From Microbacterium sp. (GTDB lineage Bacteria > Actinomycetota > Actinomycetes > Actinomycetales > Microbacteriaceae): a stretch of 64,000 nt of DNA. The position numbers and the translations under genes were made by a program. Under the pieces are notes generated by a model. That model was not told the DNA's origin, made no database searches, and saw only the letters and a list, made by a program, of their open reading frames with translations. Shown here in pieces: positions 32,795-41,117 of the stretch (its first letter is position 1; every line of letters starts with the position of its first letter). The stretch is taken from assembly GCF_031180975.1 (NCBI RefSeq), contig NZ_JAPSLI010000002.1, positions 297,599 through 361,598 of the forward strand, in the 5' to 3' direction.

Positions 32795-33550
32795 ATGGCG
32801 GCAGTGCGTTTCGTAGCGATCGGCGACTCCTTCACGGAAGGCGTCGGCGACGAGCTCGCCGACGGCCGGGTGCGGGGCTGGGCCGACATCGCGGCGCAGG
32901 GCTGGGCGGATGCCATCGGCGAGCCGATCCAGTACGCCAACCTCGCCATTCGCGGACGCCTGGCGTGGCCGATCGTGCAGGAGCAGCTCGAACCCGCGCT
33001 CGCCCTCAAGCCCACGCACCTGTCTTTCAACGGCGGGGGCAACGACATGCTGCGCCCCAACGCCGACATCGAGCACATCGCCGACGCCTTCAGCCGCGTG
33101 CTGCGGCGGTGCGACGAGGAGGGTGTGCGACTGATCCTGCTGTCCGGGGCGAACCCGAGCGGGCAGCTGCCGATGGGCCGGATGATCCAGCGTCGCGGCG
33201 ACCAGCTCTCCGCCGCCGTGTTGCGCCGCATCGCCGACCGGCCGGACGTGATCCGTGCCCTCAACTGGCCGGACCGGGAGCTGTCGCAGCCGCAGTACTG
33301 GTCGGAGGACCGGCTGCACATGAACGCCAACGGGCATCATCGCGTCGCAGCGCGGGTGCTGCACGCCCTCGGATTCGAGCCGCCCGAGGAGTGGTGGTCG
33401 CCGGCAGAGCATCCTGAACTCGACCCTGCGGGTCTGGCGTACTACCGAGCGCACGTGGCGCCGTGGGTACGACGCCGATTGACGAGGACCTCATCCGGTG
33501 ACGGCCGCGCCGCCAAGCATCCGGCGTGGGTGGAGAGGTCTCCGCAGTGA
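32795..33550 (+). CDS. SGNH/GDSL-type esterase
   Basis: A 251-residue SGNH hydrolase with all four blocks: block I FVAIGDSFTEG (nucleophile Ser), a Gly in the middle, block III FNGGGNDML (Asn) and block V DRLHMNANGHHRV (catalytic Asp/His). No signal peptide, so likely cytosolic. Possible substrates are acetylated sugars, lipids or thioesters. The last ~25 residues are basic and low-complexity. Its stop overlaps the next gene (GTGA). Confidence 0.87.
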   Translation: MAAVRFVAIGDSFTEGVGDELADGRVRGWADIAAQGWADAIGEPIQYANLAIRGRLAWPIVQEQLEPALALKPTHLSFNGGGNDMLRPNADIEHIADAFSRVLRRCDEEGVRLILLSGANPSGQLPMGRMIQRRGDQLSAAVLRRIADRPDVIRALNWPDRELSQPQYWSEDRLHMNANGHHRVAARVLHALGFEPPEEWWSPAEHPELDPAGLAYYRAHVAPWVRRRLTRTSSGDGRAAKHPAWVERSPQ

Positions 33551-34194
33551 ACCGCTGGCGCGGCAGGCGCATGCCCCGCCGCATCGTGCAACTCCTGGTC
33601 GGGGTTTTCCTGTACGGGATCGGGATCTCGTTCATGGTCCGCGGCATGATCGGCGCCGCGCCGTGGGACGTGCTCGCGCAGGGGATCGCCAACCACGTGC
33701 CGTTGAGCTTCGGCGTGATCACCACTCTGATCGGCGTCCTGGTGCTGTTGCTGTGGATCCCGCTGCGGCAGAAGCCGGGAATCGGCACGGTGGTGAACGC
33801 GCTGGGCGTCGGGCCGTCCGCGGATGTCGGGCTGTTCCTCATTCCGGAGGATCAGCCGCTATGGGTGCGCATCGCCTTCTTCGCCATCGGGCTCACGGCG
33901 CTGGCCGCCGCCACCGGCCTGTACATCGGCGCACATTTCGGCCCCGGCCCGCGCGACGGGCTGATGACCGGGCTGCACCGGCGCACCGGTCTGGCGATCT
34001 GGGTGGTGCGCACGGCCATCGAGGTGACCATCGTCGCCATCGGGTGGGTGCTCGGCGGAAACGTCGGCGTGGGCACGGTCGCGTTCGCGCTGCTCGTGGG
34101 ACCGATGTGCCAGTTCTTCATGCGGTTGTTCGTCGTGCCCCTCCCTGGCAAGGCGGCTGCTCCGATCGGCGACGGATTCGCGACGCGAGGCTGA
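33547..34194 (+). CDS. YczE/YitT-type integral membrane protein
   Basis: A 215-residue protein with five or six hydrophobic segments and the YczE family mark FLYGIGISFMVRGMIGAAPWD near the N-terminus, plus FGPGPRDGLMTGLHRRTG. Family function is poorly known. The ORF opens at 33526, but the GTG at 33547 overlaps the hydrolase stop and has GGAGAGG eight bases upstream. The next gene starts two bases after its stop, so it is the middle of a three-gene unit. Confidence 0.82.
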   Translation: MNRWRGRRMPRRIVQLLVGVFLYGIGISFMVRGMIGAAPWDVLAQGIANHVPLSFGVITTLIGVLVLLLWIPLRQKPGIGTVVNALGVGPSADVGLFLIPEDQPLWVRIAFFAIGLTALAAATGLYIGAHFGPGPRDGLMTGLHRRTGLAIWVVRTAIEVTIVAIGWVLGGNVGVGTVAFALLVGPMCQFFMRLFVVPLPGKAAAPIGDGFATRG

Positions 34195-34196
34195 TC

Positions 34197-34940
34197 GTGG
34201 ACCTCTGGGAGATGCGGGCGATCGCCGGCGGCGCTGTCACGCTGCACGACGCCCGCCGGACTGAGCACCGCACCATCGAGCTGGAGCCGTTCGAGATCGG
34301 CGTTCTCGCCGTCACCGAGGAGCAGTTCGCCGAGGTGCTCGGGGTGCCCTCCCGCCACCCGCGCCGGCCGGCGCGCGACCTCAGCTGGCTGAGAGCCGTG
34401 CGGTTCTGCAACGCCGCGTCGGAGTGGGAGGGTCTGGACCCGGCATACACATTCGACGGCGAGGACGTCACCTGGCACGTCGACAGCGACGGTTACCGGC
34501 TGCCGACGGAGCCGGAGTGGGAGTTCGCGTGCCGCGCAGGATCGACCGGCCCGCACTACGCCCCGCTCGCCGACGCCGCGTGGACAGCGCTCGACGGTGT
34601 CGGCTCGCCTCAGGACGTCGGCGGGAAGCTGCCGAACCTGAACGGGCTCTTCGACACGCTCGGCAACGTGTGGGAGTGGTGCTGGGACCTCCTGGACCCG
34701 GGCCGCTACGACGACTATCGCGTCTTCCGGGGCGGCGGCTTCGCCGACGACGCGTGGAGCGTGCGCGCCGGTGTGCGACGCGGCGGGGCACCCAGGATGC
34801 ATCACGACGACGTCGGCATGCGGCTCGCTCGTGGCGGGTTCGAGACCAGGGGCGCCGCGCAGGGCTGGTCGGAGCGCGCCGATGTCGAACGCGGCAGACG
34901 CGGCGGGTCGCGCCCGCTCGGCTGGACGCCACGGGGCTGA
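34197..34940 (+). CDS. SUMF1/FGE-fold protein lacking the catalytic cysteines
   Basis: A 247-residue protein with the formylglycine-generating-enzyme-like fold: AIAGGAVTL, VTEEQFAEVL, the helix LRAVRFCNAASEWEG, YRLPTEPEWEFACRAG, the LGNVWEWCWD signature and FRGGGFADDAWSVRAGVR. Aerobic FGEs that oxidise sulfatase cysteines have two copper-binding Cys just after the RGGS strand; here those positions are non-Cys, and no sulfatase gene is near. A different role (binding or other SUMF1-like chemistry) is more likely. The GTG at 34197 is the first start after the upstream stop; an ATG at 34212 is also possible. Confidence 0.75.
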   Translation: MDLWEMRAIAGGAVTLHDARRTEHRTIELEPFEIGVLAVTEEQFAEVLGVPSRHPRRPARDLSWLRAVRFCNAASEWEGLDPAYTFDGEDVTWHVDSDGYRLPTEPEWEFACRAGSTGPHYAPLADAAWTALDGVGSPQDVGGKLPNLNGLFDTLGNVWEWCWDLLDPGRYDDYRVFRGGGFADDAWSVRAGVRRGGAPRMHHDDVGMRLARGGFETRGAAQGWSERADVERGRRGGSRPLGWTPRG

Positions 34941-34950
34941 CGCTGCGAGG

Positions 34951-35370
34951 TCAGGACATCGTCTTGACGAGGTAGTCGACGCCGGCGTCCGGCCGGGTGA
35001 ACCCGTAGCGCTCGTACAGCCCGTGGGCGTCGGCGGTCGCCAGCAGCATCCGTCGCAGCCCGAGCGGCTCCAGGTCGGCGATGACGCCCTCGACGAGCAT
35101 CTTCCCGACGCCCGCGCCGCGAACGGCCGGGGCGACGAACACGTCGCACAGCCACGCGAAGGTGGCACCGTCGGTCACGACGCGTGCGTACGCGACCTGC
35201 TCGCCGGTCGCCCGATCACGGATGCCGTAATTGCGTGAACCGTCGATCGCGGCATCCTGCTTCTCCCGCGTGCGCCCCTTCGCCCAGTACGCCTGTTCGC
35301 TGAGCCAGGCGTGCACGCGCGCGCGATCGATGAGGTCTGCGCCGTTGATGAACTCGTAACCGGTGGTCAT
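34951..35370 (-). CDS. GNAT family N-acetyltransferase (ElaA/AAC-like small type)
   Basis: A 139-residue GNAT. Residues ~70-95 carry the acetyl-CoA loop (LCDVFVAPAVRGAGVGKMLV), followed by GLRRMLLATADAHGLYERYGF, the usual end of the fold. Substrate unknown. The frame is open to 35454, but the ATG at 35370 overlaps the MFS stop (ATGA on the minus strand) and has GGAGA upstream, so the two form an operon. It could modify a substrate of the transporter; that is speculation. Confidence 0.85.
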   Translation of the reverse strand: MTTGYEFINGADLIDRARVHAWLSEQAYWAKGRTREKQDAAIDGSRNYGIRDRATGEQVAYARVVTDGATFAWLCDVFVAPAVRGAGVGKMLVEGVIADLEPLGLRRMLLATADAHGLYERYGFTRPDAGVDYLVKTMS

Positions 35371-36692
35371 CGGCGTCTCCGTTCCGGGTCGAGGCCCATG
35401 CGAATGCGGGTGCGCTTGCGTTCGACCACGATGAACACCGAGCCGAGCAGCCACAGCGGCACCTGCGTGAGGAAGGCGAGCCGGAACGCCTCGAGCGAGT
35501 ACGTCTCGGGGGTTCCCGCGCCCTGCAGATCGAGGGTGAGGCCGATGAGGAAGATGGCCACGAGCGCGGCGAGGAAGCCGCCCGCGTTGGTGACGCCCGT
35601 GGCCGTGCTCAGCCGGTGGGCGGGATTGTGCGTGCGGGCCTGGTCGAACGCGATCATGGATGCCGGTCCGCCGGCGGAGAGCGCGATGACGAGCACCATG
35701 AGCAACCAGAACGGCGCCGGCCCCGGCCAGGCGATGACCAGCAGCCAGGCGACCATCTGCACCGCGACGGTGGGCAGCACCAGCCCGAGCGAACGGCGGG
35801 TGGGGATGCGCCGGGACAGTTCACCGAGCACCGGCCCGAAGAGCATGCCGGCGACGACGAACACCGACAGCAGCCCCGCGGCCCCGGCGGTGGACAGCCC
35901 CTCACCGGCGGTGAGGAACGGCATGCCCCACAGCAGGACGAAGGTGGTGCCCGCGAACGGCGTCGCGAAGTGCGACCAGAACGCGAGCCGCGTGCCGGGG
36001 TGCGCCCAGGCGGCGCGGATGCCGACCCCGGTGTCGATGGCCGATGTGACTACGCGCACGACACCCGTTTCGGTGTTCACCGACACGTCCATCGCCTGCT
36101 CGGCGGGGCGGTTGCGCACGAGCAGCCAGACCAGGATCGCGAACAGGATGCCGAGACCGGCGATGCTGCTGAACGTGACGGTCCACGTCGTGGCGTGCAG
36201 CAGGGCGGCGACCGGGATGAGGGCGACGAGTTGCCCGGTCTGCCCGATGATGCCGGTGAACTGCACCATGACGGGGGCGCGCTGCGCCGGGAACCAGGTG
36301 GCGACCAGTCGCAGCGCCGCAGGGAACACGGCCGCGTCGCCGGCGCCGAGCAGTACTCGGGCGACGATGGCGACACCCACGCTGGGGGAGAGGGCCATCA
36401 CCAGCTGGCCGACGGCCATGAGAATCATCCCGATCGCCATGATCGGCCGTGACCCGTGCCGGTCGAGCAGGATGCCGATGGGGATCTGCATGCCGCCGTA
36501 GACGGCGAGCTGCACCACGGCGAACAGCGACAGCGTGGCGGCGTCGGCGTGAAATCGCTCGGCCGCGTCCACGCCCACCGCACTCAGCGAGGTGCGGTTC
36601 GCGATCGCCAGCACGTACGCGGCGACGGCGACCGACCAGACGAGCCACGCGCGCCACCCGGGTTCGGAGCGGACGAGAGGCGTTGAGGTCAC
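35367..36692 (-). CDS. MFS transporter
   Basis: A 441-residue major facilitator protein with about 12 membrane helices. The A-motif loop is IPIGILLDRHGSRPIM between helices 2 and 3, and a longer cytoplasmic loop (about residues 200-235) separates the halves. Substrate is not predictable; the layout fits sugar-phosphate/anion or drug subfamilies. The GTG start sits six bases after a TAGCGT box. The GGAGGG in between is too close to the start to be a good ribosome-binding site, which favours leaderless translation. Confidence 0.87.
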   Translation of the reverse strand: MTSTPLVRSEPGWRAWLVWSVAVAAYVLAIANRTSLSAVGVDAAERFHADAATLSLFAVVQLAVYGGMQIPIGILLDRHGSRPIMAIGMILMAVGQLVMALSPSVGVAIVARVLLGAGDAAVFPAALRLVATWFPAQRAPVMVQFTGIIGQTGQLVALIPVAALLHATTWTVTFSSIAGLGILFAILVWLLVRNRPAEQAMDVSVNTETGVVRVVTSAIDTGVGIRAAWAHPGTRLAFWSHFATPFAGTTFVLLWGMPFLTAGEGLSTAGAAGLLSVFVVAGMLFGPVLGELSRRIPTRRSLGLVLPTVAVQMVAWLLVIAWPGPAPFWLLMVLVIALSAGGPASMIAFDQARTHNPAHRLSTATGVTNAGGFLAALVAIFLIGLTLDLQGAGTPETYSLEAFRLAFLTQVPLWLLGSVFIVVERKRTRIRMGLDPERRRR

Positions 36693-36698
36693 CCCTCC

Positions 36699-36704
36699 AC
36701 GCTA
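36699..36704 (-). promoter_or_regulatory. -10 box for the MFS-GNAT operon (leaderless type)
   Basis: Minus-strand TAGCGT ends six bases before the GTG at 36692. Confidence 0.45.
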
Positions 36705-36750
36705 GTACCGACGCACCGCCGGATCGGTGACCGCCGACCCGGCATCCGTG

Positions 36751-37146
36751 TCAGTCCTCGAAGCCGATCAGCCAGCGGATGCCGTGCCGGTCGACGAGCT
36801 GTCCGTCGGTGGCTCCCCACGGCCGCTTCTGCAACGGGTCGAGGATGTCCGCCCCCTCGGAGAGGCCTTCGAACCACCGGGTCAGCGTGGCGCCATCCGC
36901 GGTTCCGAGCAGCGCGATGCTGACGCCGGTCAGCGAGACGGAGGGCTGATCGCCGACCGCGTCCGTGCCGTACAACCGGACCGGGCCGCTCAGGGTCCCG
37001 TGCGCGATGGCGTCCGCCGGACCGTCGCTGCGCCCGAACTCCTCGAAGGTGTGCAGATCGAGGTCGCCGCCGAACACGTCACGGTAGAAGGTGAGCGCCT
37101 CCCGCGCGTTTCCGGGGAACCACGCGTACAGGGTCGGAGCGGCCAT
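36751..37146 (-). CDS. VOC/PhnB-like family protein
   Basis: A 131-residue vicinal-oxygen-chelate fold protein (PTLYAWFPGNAREALTFYRDVFGG start, typical of PhnB/3-demethylubiquinone-like members, and ending PWGATDGQLVDRHGIRWLIG). Many such proteins are enzymes of unknown substrate or resistance-like binding proteins. A GGAG ribosome-binding site precedes the ATG. It follows the GNAT gene by 28 bases on the same strand and is probably co-transcribed. Confidence 0.83.
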   Translation of the reverse strand: MAAPTLYAWFPGNAREALTFYRDVFGGDLDLHTFEEFGRSDGPADAIAHGTLSGPVRLYGTDAVGDQPSVSLTGVSIALLGTADGATLTRWFEGLSEGADILDPLQKRPWGATDGQLVDRHGIRWLIGFED

Positions 37147-37174
37147 GTCGGAGTCTCCATTCGCCGGGGTCCGC

Positions 37175-37720
37175 TCACCCTATCGTCTTGGCGAGAACGC
37201 ACTGCTCGGGGGAGTCGCCGATCCGCAGTCCGGTGGCGACCTCCTGCCACCCCTCGCGCGCGTAGAACCGGCGCGCGGGGAGCGCCGCCGCTTGACATCC
37301 GAGCACGGCCGTCTTGTACGGCACGCCGTCGAGGACTGCCGTCAACAGTGCGGTTGCGACCCCACTGCGGCGATGCGCCGGCGCGACCGCGAGTTCGGCG
37401 ACGCAGAAGCACTCGTCCCGCAGCCATGTGCGCCGCACATCGTCGGCGACCAGGCCGGCGATGCGGTCGCGCCACCAGTCGCCGTCGGAGATGCCCATGC
37501 CGAGCACGAACCCCGCGAGGTCGTTTCCGTCCCAGGCGAGGATCAGGCGGAACGCCGCCTTGGTGTCTGCGTAGCGGCGGATCCGCTCGGAGATCGAGCG
37601 CCGGCTTTCGTCGGGGTCCTCGTGGTAGGGCGGTTCGGCGAAGACCCGCGCGTACAGCTCCGCGACGGCATCCAGCTCGGCCGTGCTGCCGTCCCATGCC
37701 GCCGTCCGCACTGTGCCCAC
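37175..37720 (-). CDS. GNAT family N-acetyltransferase
   Basis: A 181-residue GNAT with CVAELAVAPAHRRSGVATAL as the acetyl-CoA-binding loop and ARRFYAREGWQEV at the end. A preceding insert (residues ~75-100) is richer in Trp and acidic residues than in its GNAT neighbours. Target unknown. The GTG start is six bases after a TATCCT box; a second GTG three codons in is possible. First gene of a two-gene unit with the VOC protein. Confidence 0.83.
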   Translation of the reverse strand: MGTVRTAAWDGSTAELDAVAELYARVFAEPPYHEDPDESRRSISERIRRYADTKAAFRLILAWDGNDLAGFVLGMGISDGDWWRDRIAGLVADDVRRTWLRDECFCVAELAVAPAHRRSGVATALLTAVLDGVPYKTAVLGCQAAALPARRFYAREGWQEVATGLRIGDSPEQCVLAKTIG

Positions 37721-37726
37721 CTCGGC

Positions 37727-37732
37727 AGGATA
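37727..37732 (-). promoter_or_regulatory. -10 box for the GNAT-VOC operon (leaderless type)
   Basis: Minus-strand TATCCT ends six bases before the GTG at 37720, in the divergent gap with the DinB-like gene. The overlapping plus-strand TAGTGT could serve that gene. Confidence 0.45.
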
Positions 37733-37779
37733 GTGTGCGTGCGGGTGACATCCGTGCCGCCGCCCGGCACACTCGTGTC

Positions 37780-38862
37780 ATGGAACCGACCGCGTGGGTG
37801 CTGCACGTCGACATGGACCAGTTCATCGCGGCGGTCGAGGTGCTGCGCCGTCCGGAGCTCGCCGGCCGCCCCGTGATCGTCGGCGGGCACGGGGACCCGA
37901 CCGAGCGTGCGGTGGTGTCGACGGCGTCATACGAGGCGAGGGCGTTCGGGATCGGCTCCGGGATGCCGTTGAAGATCGCCGCCCGCAAGGCGCCGCCCGA
38001 CGCGGTGTTCCTGCCCGTCGACCACGAGGCGTACGAAACGGCATCCGGCGCGGTGATGCGCACCTTGCGCGCGCTCCCGAGGGTGGTGCTGGAGGTGATC
38101 GGCTGGGACGAGTGTTTCCTCGGCGTCACCACGGACGATCCGGAGGGCGTGGCGCGCGCCGCGCAGCGTGCGGTGCTCGACGCGACGTCGCTGCACTGCT
38201 CGGTCGGCATCGGCGACAACAAGGTGCGCGCGAAGATCGCAACCGAGTTCGGCAAGCCGCGGGGCACGTTCCGGCTGACGGAGCAGAACTGGTTCGAGGT
38301 GATGGGGGAGCGGGGCACGCGCGAGCTGTGGGGGATCGGGTCGCGGATCGAGAAGCGGCTCGCCGAGCACGGCATCCGCACAGTGCGGCAGCTCGCGGAC
38401 GCCGACCCGGGGGAGCTGGTGGCCGAGTTCGGGCCGAAGATGGGCGTCTGGTATCACGATCTCGGCCACGGACGGGGTCCCGCGGTCGTCGACGATTCGC
38501 CGTGGGTGGCCCGCAGCCACAGCAGGGAGACGACGTTCCAGCAGAACCTGACGAACGCGGCTGAGGTCGAGGAGGCGGTGCGGACGCTGGCGGCACAGGC
38601 GTTCGACGACTGCGTCGCCGAGGGGAGGCCCGTGGTGCGCGTGCATCTCAAGGTCAGGTACGCGCCGTTCGACACGAAGACCATCGGACGCAAGCTCTCA
38701 GCGCCCACGACGGACCGGCACGATTTCGTCGCGGCGGCGGTCGAATTGGCGAGCGGACTCGACACACAGCGGGAGGTGCGCCTGCTCGGCGTTCGGGCGG
38801 AGATGACGATGCCGGACGGCGGCGACGCCGTGGAGCGCACGCCGGTGCGCGGGAGGATCTGA
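37780..38862 (+). CDS. dinB: DinB-like Y-family DNA polymerase with Ile at the steric gate
   Basis: Translesion polymerase of the Pol IV family, 360 residues. Catalytic acids are D11 (VLHVDMDQF) and D110/E111 (EVIGWDECFLGV); ATASY-like STASYEARAFGIGSGMP, the CSVGIGDNKVRAKIAT fingers/palm segment and WGIGSRIEKRLAEHGI helix-hairpin-helix follow. Two departures from canonical DinB: residue 16, where E. coli DinB has steric-gate Phe13, is Ile (DMDQFI rather than DMDxFF), and the second acidic motif is GWDE rather than SIDE/SMDE. No QLxLF-type clamp-binding motif is visible at the C-terminus. Mycobacterial DinB2, with Leu at the gate, uses ribonucleotides readily. Confidence 0.88.
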   Translation: MEPTAWVLHVDMDQFIAAVEVLRRPELAGRPVIVGGHGDPTERAVVSTASYEARAFGIGSGMPLKIAARKAPPDAVFLPVDHEAYETASGAVMRTLRALPRVVLEVIGWDECFLGVTTDDPEGVARAAQRAVLDATSLHCSVGIGDNKVRAKIATEFGKPRGTFRLTEQNWFEVMGERGTRELWGIGSRIEKRLAEHGIRTVRQLADADPGELVAEFGPKMGVWYHDLGHGRGPAVVDDSPWVARSHSRETTFQQNLTNAAEVEEAVRTLAAQAFDDCVAEGRPVVRVHLKVRYAPFDTKTIGRKLSAPTTDRHDFVAAAVELASGLDTQREVRLLGVRAEMTMPDGGDAVERTPVRGRI

Positions 38863-38868
38863 CGGCGT

Positions 38869-39423
38869 TCAGTCCGGGTCGCCGTCACCCGGGATCCGCG
38901 AGAAGACGGCCAGGTCGACGCGTCCGGCATCCGTGAATCCGGCGTTGCGGGCGACGCCCTCGCGACGGAACCCGGCTCGGGAGGCGGTGCGCAGTGACGC
39001 GGCGTTTCCCGTCGCGATGCGCAGCTCCACCCGTTCGAACGCGAGGTCGTCGAGCAGCCAGTCGGCGACCCGCCGCACGGCGGTGCTCATCACTCCGCGT
39101 CCTCGGTGGGCGGCGGCGGTCCAGTAGCTGAGCTCGAGAGTTCGCGCCCTCCGGTCGACCCGCTTCGCGTCGACACTCGCCACAAGCATTCCGTCGCGAC
39201 GCACGCCGAGCACGAACCCGGTACCCGTCTCGCGCATGCCCGCCGAGACCGTGGTGCACCACGATTCGGCGAGGTCGAGAGTGTAGGGGGAGGGGAGCGG
39301 GAGCCAGCGGCGCAGCTCCGGGTCCGACACCGCACGCAGCAGCGCAGGCGCATCGGCCAGGTCCAGCGGCGACAGCGTGACGCCCGAACCGGCCGCGAGG
39401 GTCACTTCAGGAAAGGACGGCAC
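38869..39423 (-). CDS. GNAT family N-acetyltransferase (RimJ-like)
   Basis: A 184-residue GNAT of the RimJ/RimL type: GVTLSPLDLADAPALLRAV start, LSYWTAAAHRGRGVMSTAV acetyl-CoA loop and FERVELRIATGNAASLRTAS, close in layout to the gene at 26.3 kb. Target unknown. It is convergent with the DinB-like gene (six bases between stops). The GTG start lies six bases after a CAGGAT box. Confidence 0.84.
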   Translation of the reverse strand: MPSFPEVTLAAGSGVTLSPLDLADAPALLRAVSDPELRRWLPLPSPYTLDLAESWCTTVSAGMRETGTGFVLGVRRDGMLVASVDAKRVDRRARTLELSYWTAAAHRGRGVMSTAVRRVADWLLDDLAFERVELRIATGNAASLRTASRAGFRREGVARNAGFTDAGRVDLAVFSRIPGDGDPD

Positions 39424-39429
39424 CGGTCC

Positions 39430-39435
39430 ATCCTG
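39430..39435 (-). promoter_or_regulatory. -10-like box for the GNAT gene (leaderless type)
   Basis: Minus-strand CAGGAT ends six bases before the GTG at 39423; the same box and spacing occur upstream of 24545 and 46487. Confidence 0.35.
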
Positions 39436-39461
39436 CCGTACCGCGCCCTGACAACCGGGTC

Positions 39462-39467
39462 TACCCT
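39462..39467 (+). promoter_or_regulatory. -10 box for the PAP2-lipid kinase gene (leaderless type)
   Basis: TACCCT ends six bases before the ATG at 39474. Confidence 0.4.
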
Positions 39468-39473
39468 CAGAAG

Positions 39474-41063
39474 ATGGGGCTGCCCGTACATCCGCTCATC
39501 GCGCTCCGCCGAGTGCGCCTCCTGCCGCGCTGGGTGCGTCGGATGGATGCCCGAGCGGGGCGCGCCATCAACGGCCACCGTCATCTGCCCGAACTCGACC
39601 GCGCGCTGGCTCGGCTCTCGCACCTCGCGGACCGGAGTCGACTGTGGCTCGCCATCGCGTTCGTCCTCTACGCGATCGGCGGCCGGCCCCGCCGCGGGGC
39701 TGTACGCGGTGTCGCATCGCTCATCGTCGGCAGCATGCTGGCGAACCTCGTCGGCAAACGGATCTTCGGCGGCGACCGGCCGCTGCTGAAGGACGTGCCG
39801 GTTCCCCGTCGCCTGAAGCGGATGCCGACGTCGGCATCGTTCCCGTCCGGGCATTCCGCCTCCGCGGCGGCCTTCGTCACGGGCGTCGCGCTGGAATCGG
39901 GTCGCTCGGGCGCCGTGCTGGCACCCCTCGGCGCCACCGTGGCGTACTCGCGCCTGCACACCGGGGCGCACTGGCTGTCGGACGTCGTCGGGGGAGTGGC
40001 GCTCGGCTCGGCTGTCGCGATCGTGGGGCGGATGCTGGTGCCGGCACGTCCGCGCACGGAGCCGGAGCATTCCGCACCCGTGATCGCGCTGCCGGCTCTT
40101 GCCGACGGCGCGGGTGCGTTGATCCTCGTCAATCCGTCGTCGGGAATCGACCCGCTCCGGCCCGAGCCCGTCGGGTTCCTGTCGGAGGCGCTGCCGCATG
40201 CCGAGATCCATCAGATGGCGCCGGGCGACGACATCCCCGTCATCGTGCGCGACGCGCTCGGCTCGGCGTACCCGCCGCGGGTGATCGGCGTCTGGGGAGG
40301 GGACGGCTCGGTGGCGGCCGCCGCCGATGCCGCCCGGCGTGCGGGGCTTCCGCTGCTGATCTTCCCCGGCGGTACGTTCAACCATTTCGCGCGCACGGCG
40401 GGCGCGGCGACGATCGAGGACGCTCTCGAGGCCCTGCGCACCGGTGCCGGGCGGCGTGTCGACGTCGCCGAGCTGGCTCTCGACGATGACCCACCGGTGA
40501 CGGTGCTGAACGCGGCATCCGTCGGTGTCTATCCGGACTTCGTCGCCGAGCGTGAGGGAATGGAGAGGGCGCTCGGCAAGCCGGTCGCTGCGGTCGTCGC
40601 CGCGGTGCGCGTGCTCGCGCGTGCAGAGACGATCGACGTCAGCGTCGACGGCAGACAGGCGCGGGTCTGGTCGGTTGCCGTTGCGGCGGGGGAGAACTCC
40701 TCGGCGTCGATGGTGCCGCTGCAGCGTCGTCGGCTCGACGATGCGGTGCTGGACGTGCGGGTGCTGCACGCGCGCGGGCGGCTGTCCCGACTGCGCGGTC
40801 TGGTGGCGCTCGGGTTCGGTGTGCGTGCGTCGGCGATGCTCGATCGCGTGCCGGGGCGCGCCGAGCTGGCGACGATCGAGGCGTTCACCGCCGAACGGGT
40901 GCGGATCGAGGCGCGCTCGGCGGCGGAGGAGAGCGTGGGCTTCGCCCACGATGGCGAGGTCACGATGAGCGCGCACGGAGCCGACGGCAGCCCGGCGGTC
41001 GCCGTGGTGACGATCGTCCCGGGCGGGCTGGACGTGTACGGACTGACCGAGTCGGCGAGCTGA
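39474..41063 (+). CDS. PAP2 phosphatase fused to a diacylglycerol-kinase-like domain
   Basis: A 529-residue two-domain protein. Residues ~50-190 are a PAP2-type phosphatase with the full motif set K95-x6-R102-P, S125-G-H127 and S159-R160-x5-H166-x3-D170, in a region with several hydrophobic helices. Residues ~213-525 are a DAGK_cat lipid-kinase domain (LVNPSSG, GVWGGDGSVAAAAD nucleotide loop, FPGGTFNHFAR). The combination dephosphorylates and phosphorylates lipid-type substrates, for example in phosphatidate or isoprenoid phosphate turnover. The fusion is known in actinobacteria; the true substrates are not known. No partner gene is adjacent. Confidence 0.88.
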   Translation: MGLPVHPLIALRRVRLLPRWVRRMDARAGRAINGHRHLPELDRALARLSHLADRSRLWLAIAFVLYAIGGRPRRGAVRGVASLIVGSMLANLVGKRIFGGDRPLLKDVPVPRRLKRMPTSASFPSGHSASAAAFVTGVALESGRSGAVLAPLGATVAYSRLHTGAHWLSDVVGGVALGSAVAIVGRMLVPARPRTEPEHSAPVIALPALADGAGALILVNPSSGIDPLRPEPVGFLSEALPHAEIHQMAPGDDIPVIVRDALGSAYPPRVIGVWGGDGSVAAAADAARRAGLPLLIFPGGTFNHFARTAGAATIEDALEALRTGAGRRVDVAELALDDDPPVTVLNAASVGVYPDFVAEREGMERALGKPVAAVVAAVRVLARAETIDVSVDGRQARVWSVAVAAGENSSASMVPLQRRRLDDAVLDVRVLHARGRLSRLRGLVALGFGVRASAMLDRVPGRAELATIEAFTAERVRIEARSAAEESVGFAHDGEVTMSAHGADGSPAVAVVTIVPGGLDVYGLTESAS

Positions 41064-41117
41064 TCCGCGGCGTCGTTCTATGCGACCCCGCAATTGGCCT
41101 GATGCGACCATGACGGA

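Noticed and set aside
33498..34200. Long plus-strand open frame upstream of the SUMF1 protein (same frame)
   Set aside because: It overlaps the SGNH and YczE genes in another frame and has only Arg/Ala/Gly-rich sequence; the SUMF1 gene starts at 34197.
36727..37779. N-terminal extension of the DinB-like gene on the plus strand
   Set aside because: It lies opposite the VOC and GNAT genes, has no Y-family motifs, and the family start is at 37780.
37733..37779. LexA/SOS box upstream of the DinB-like gene
   Set aside because: I looked for a GAAC-N4-GTTC type palindrome in the gap and did not find one.
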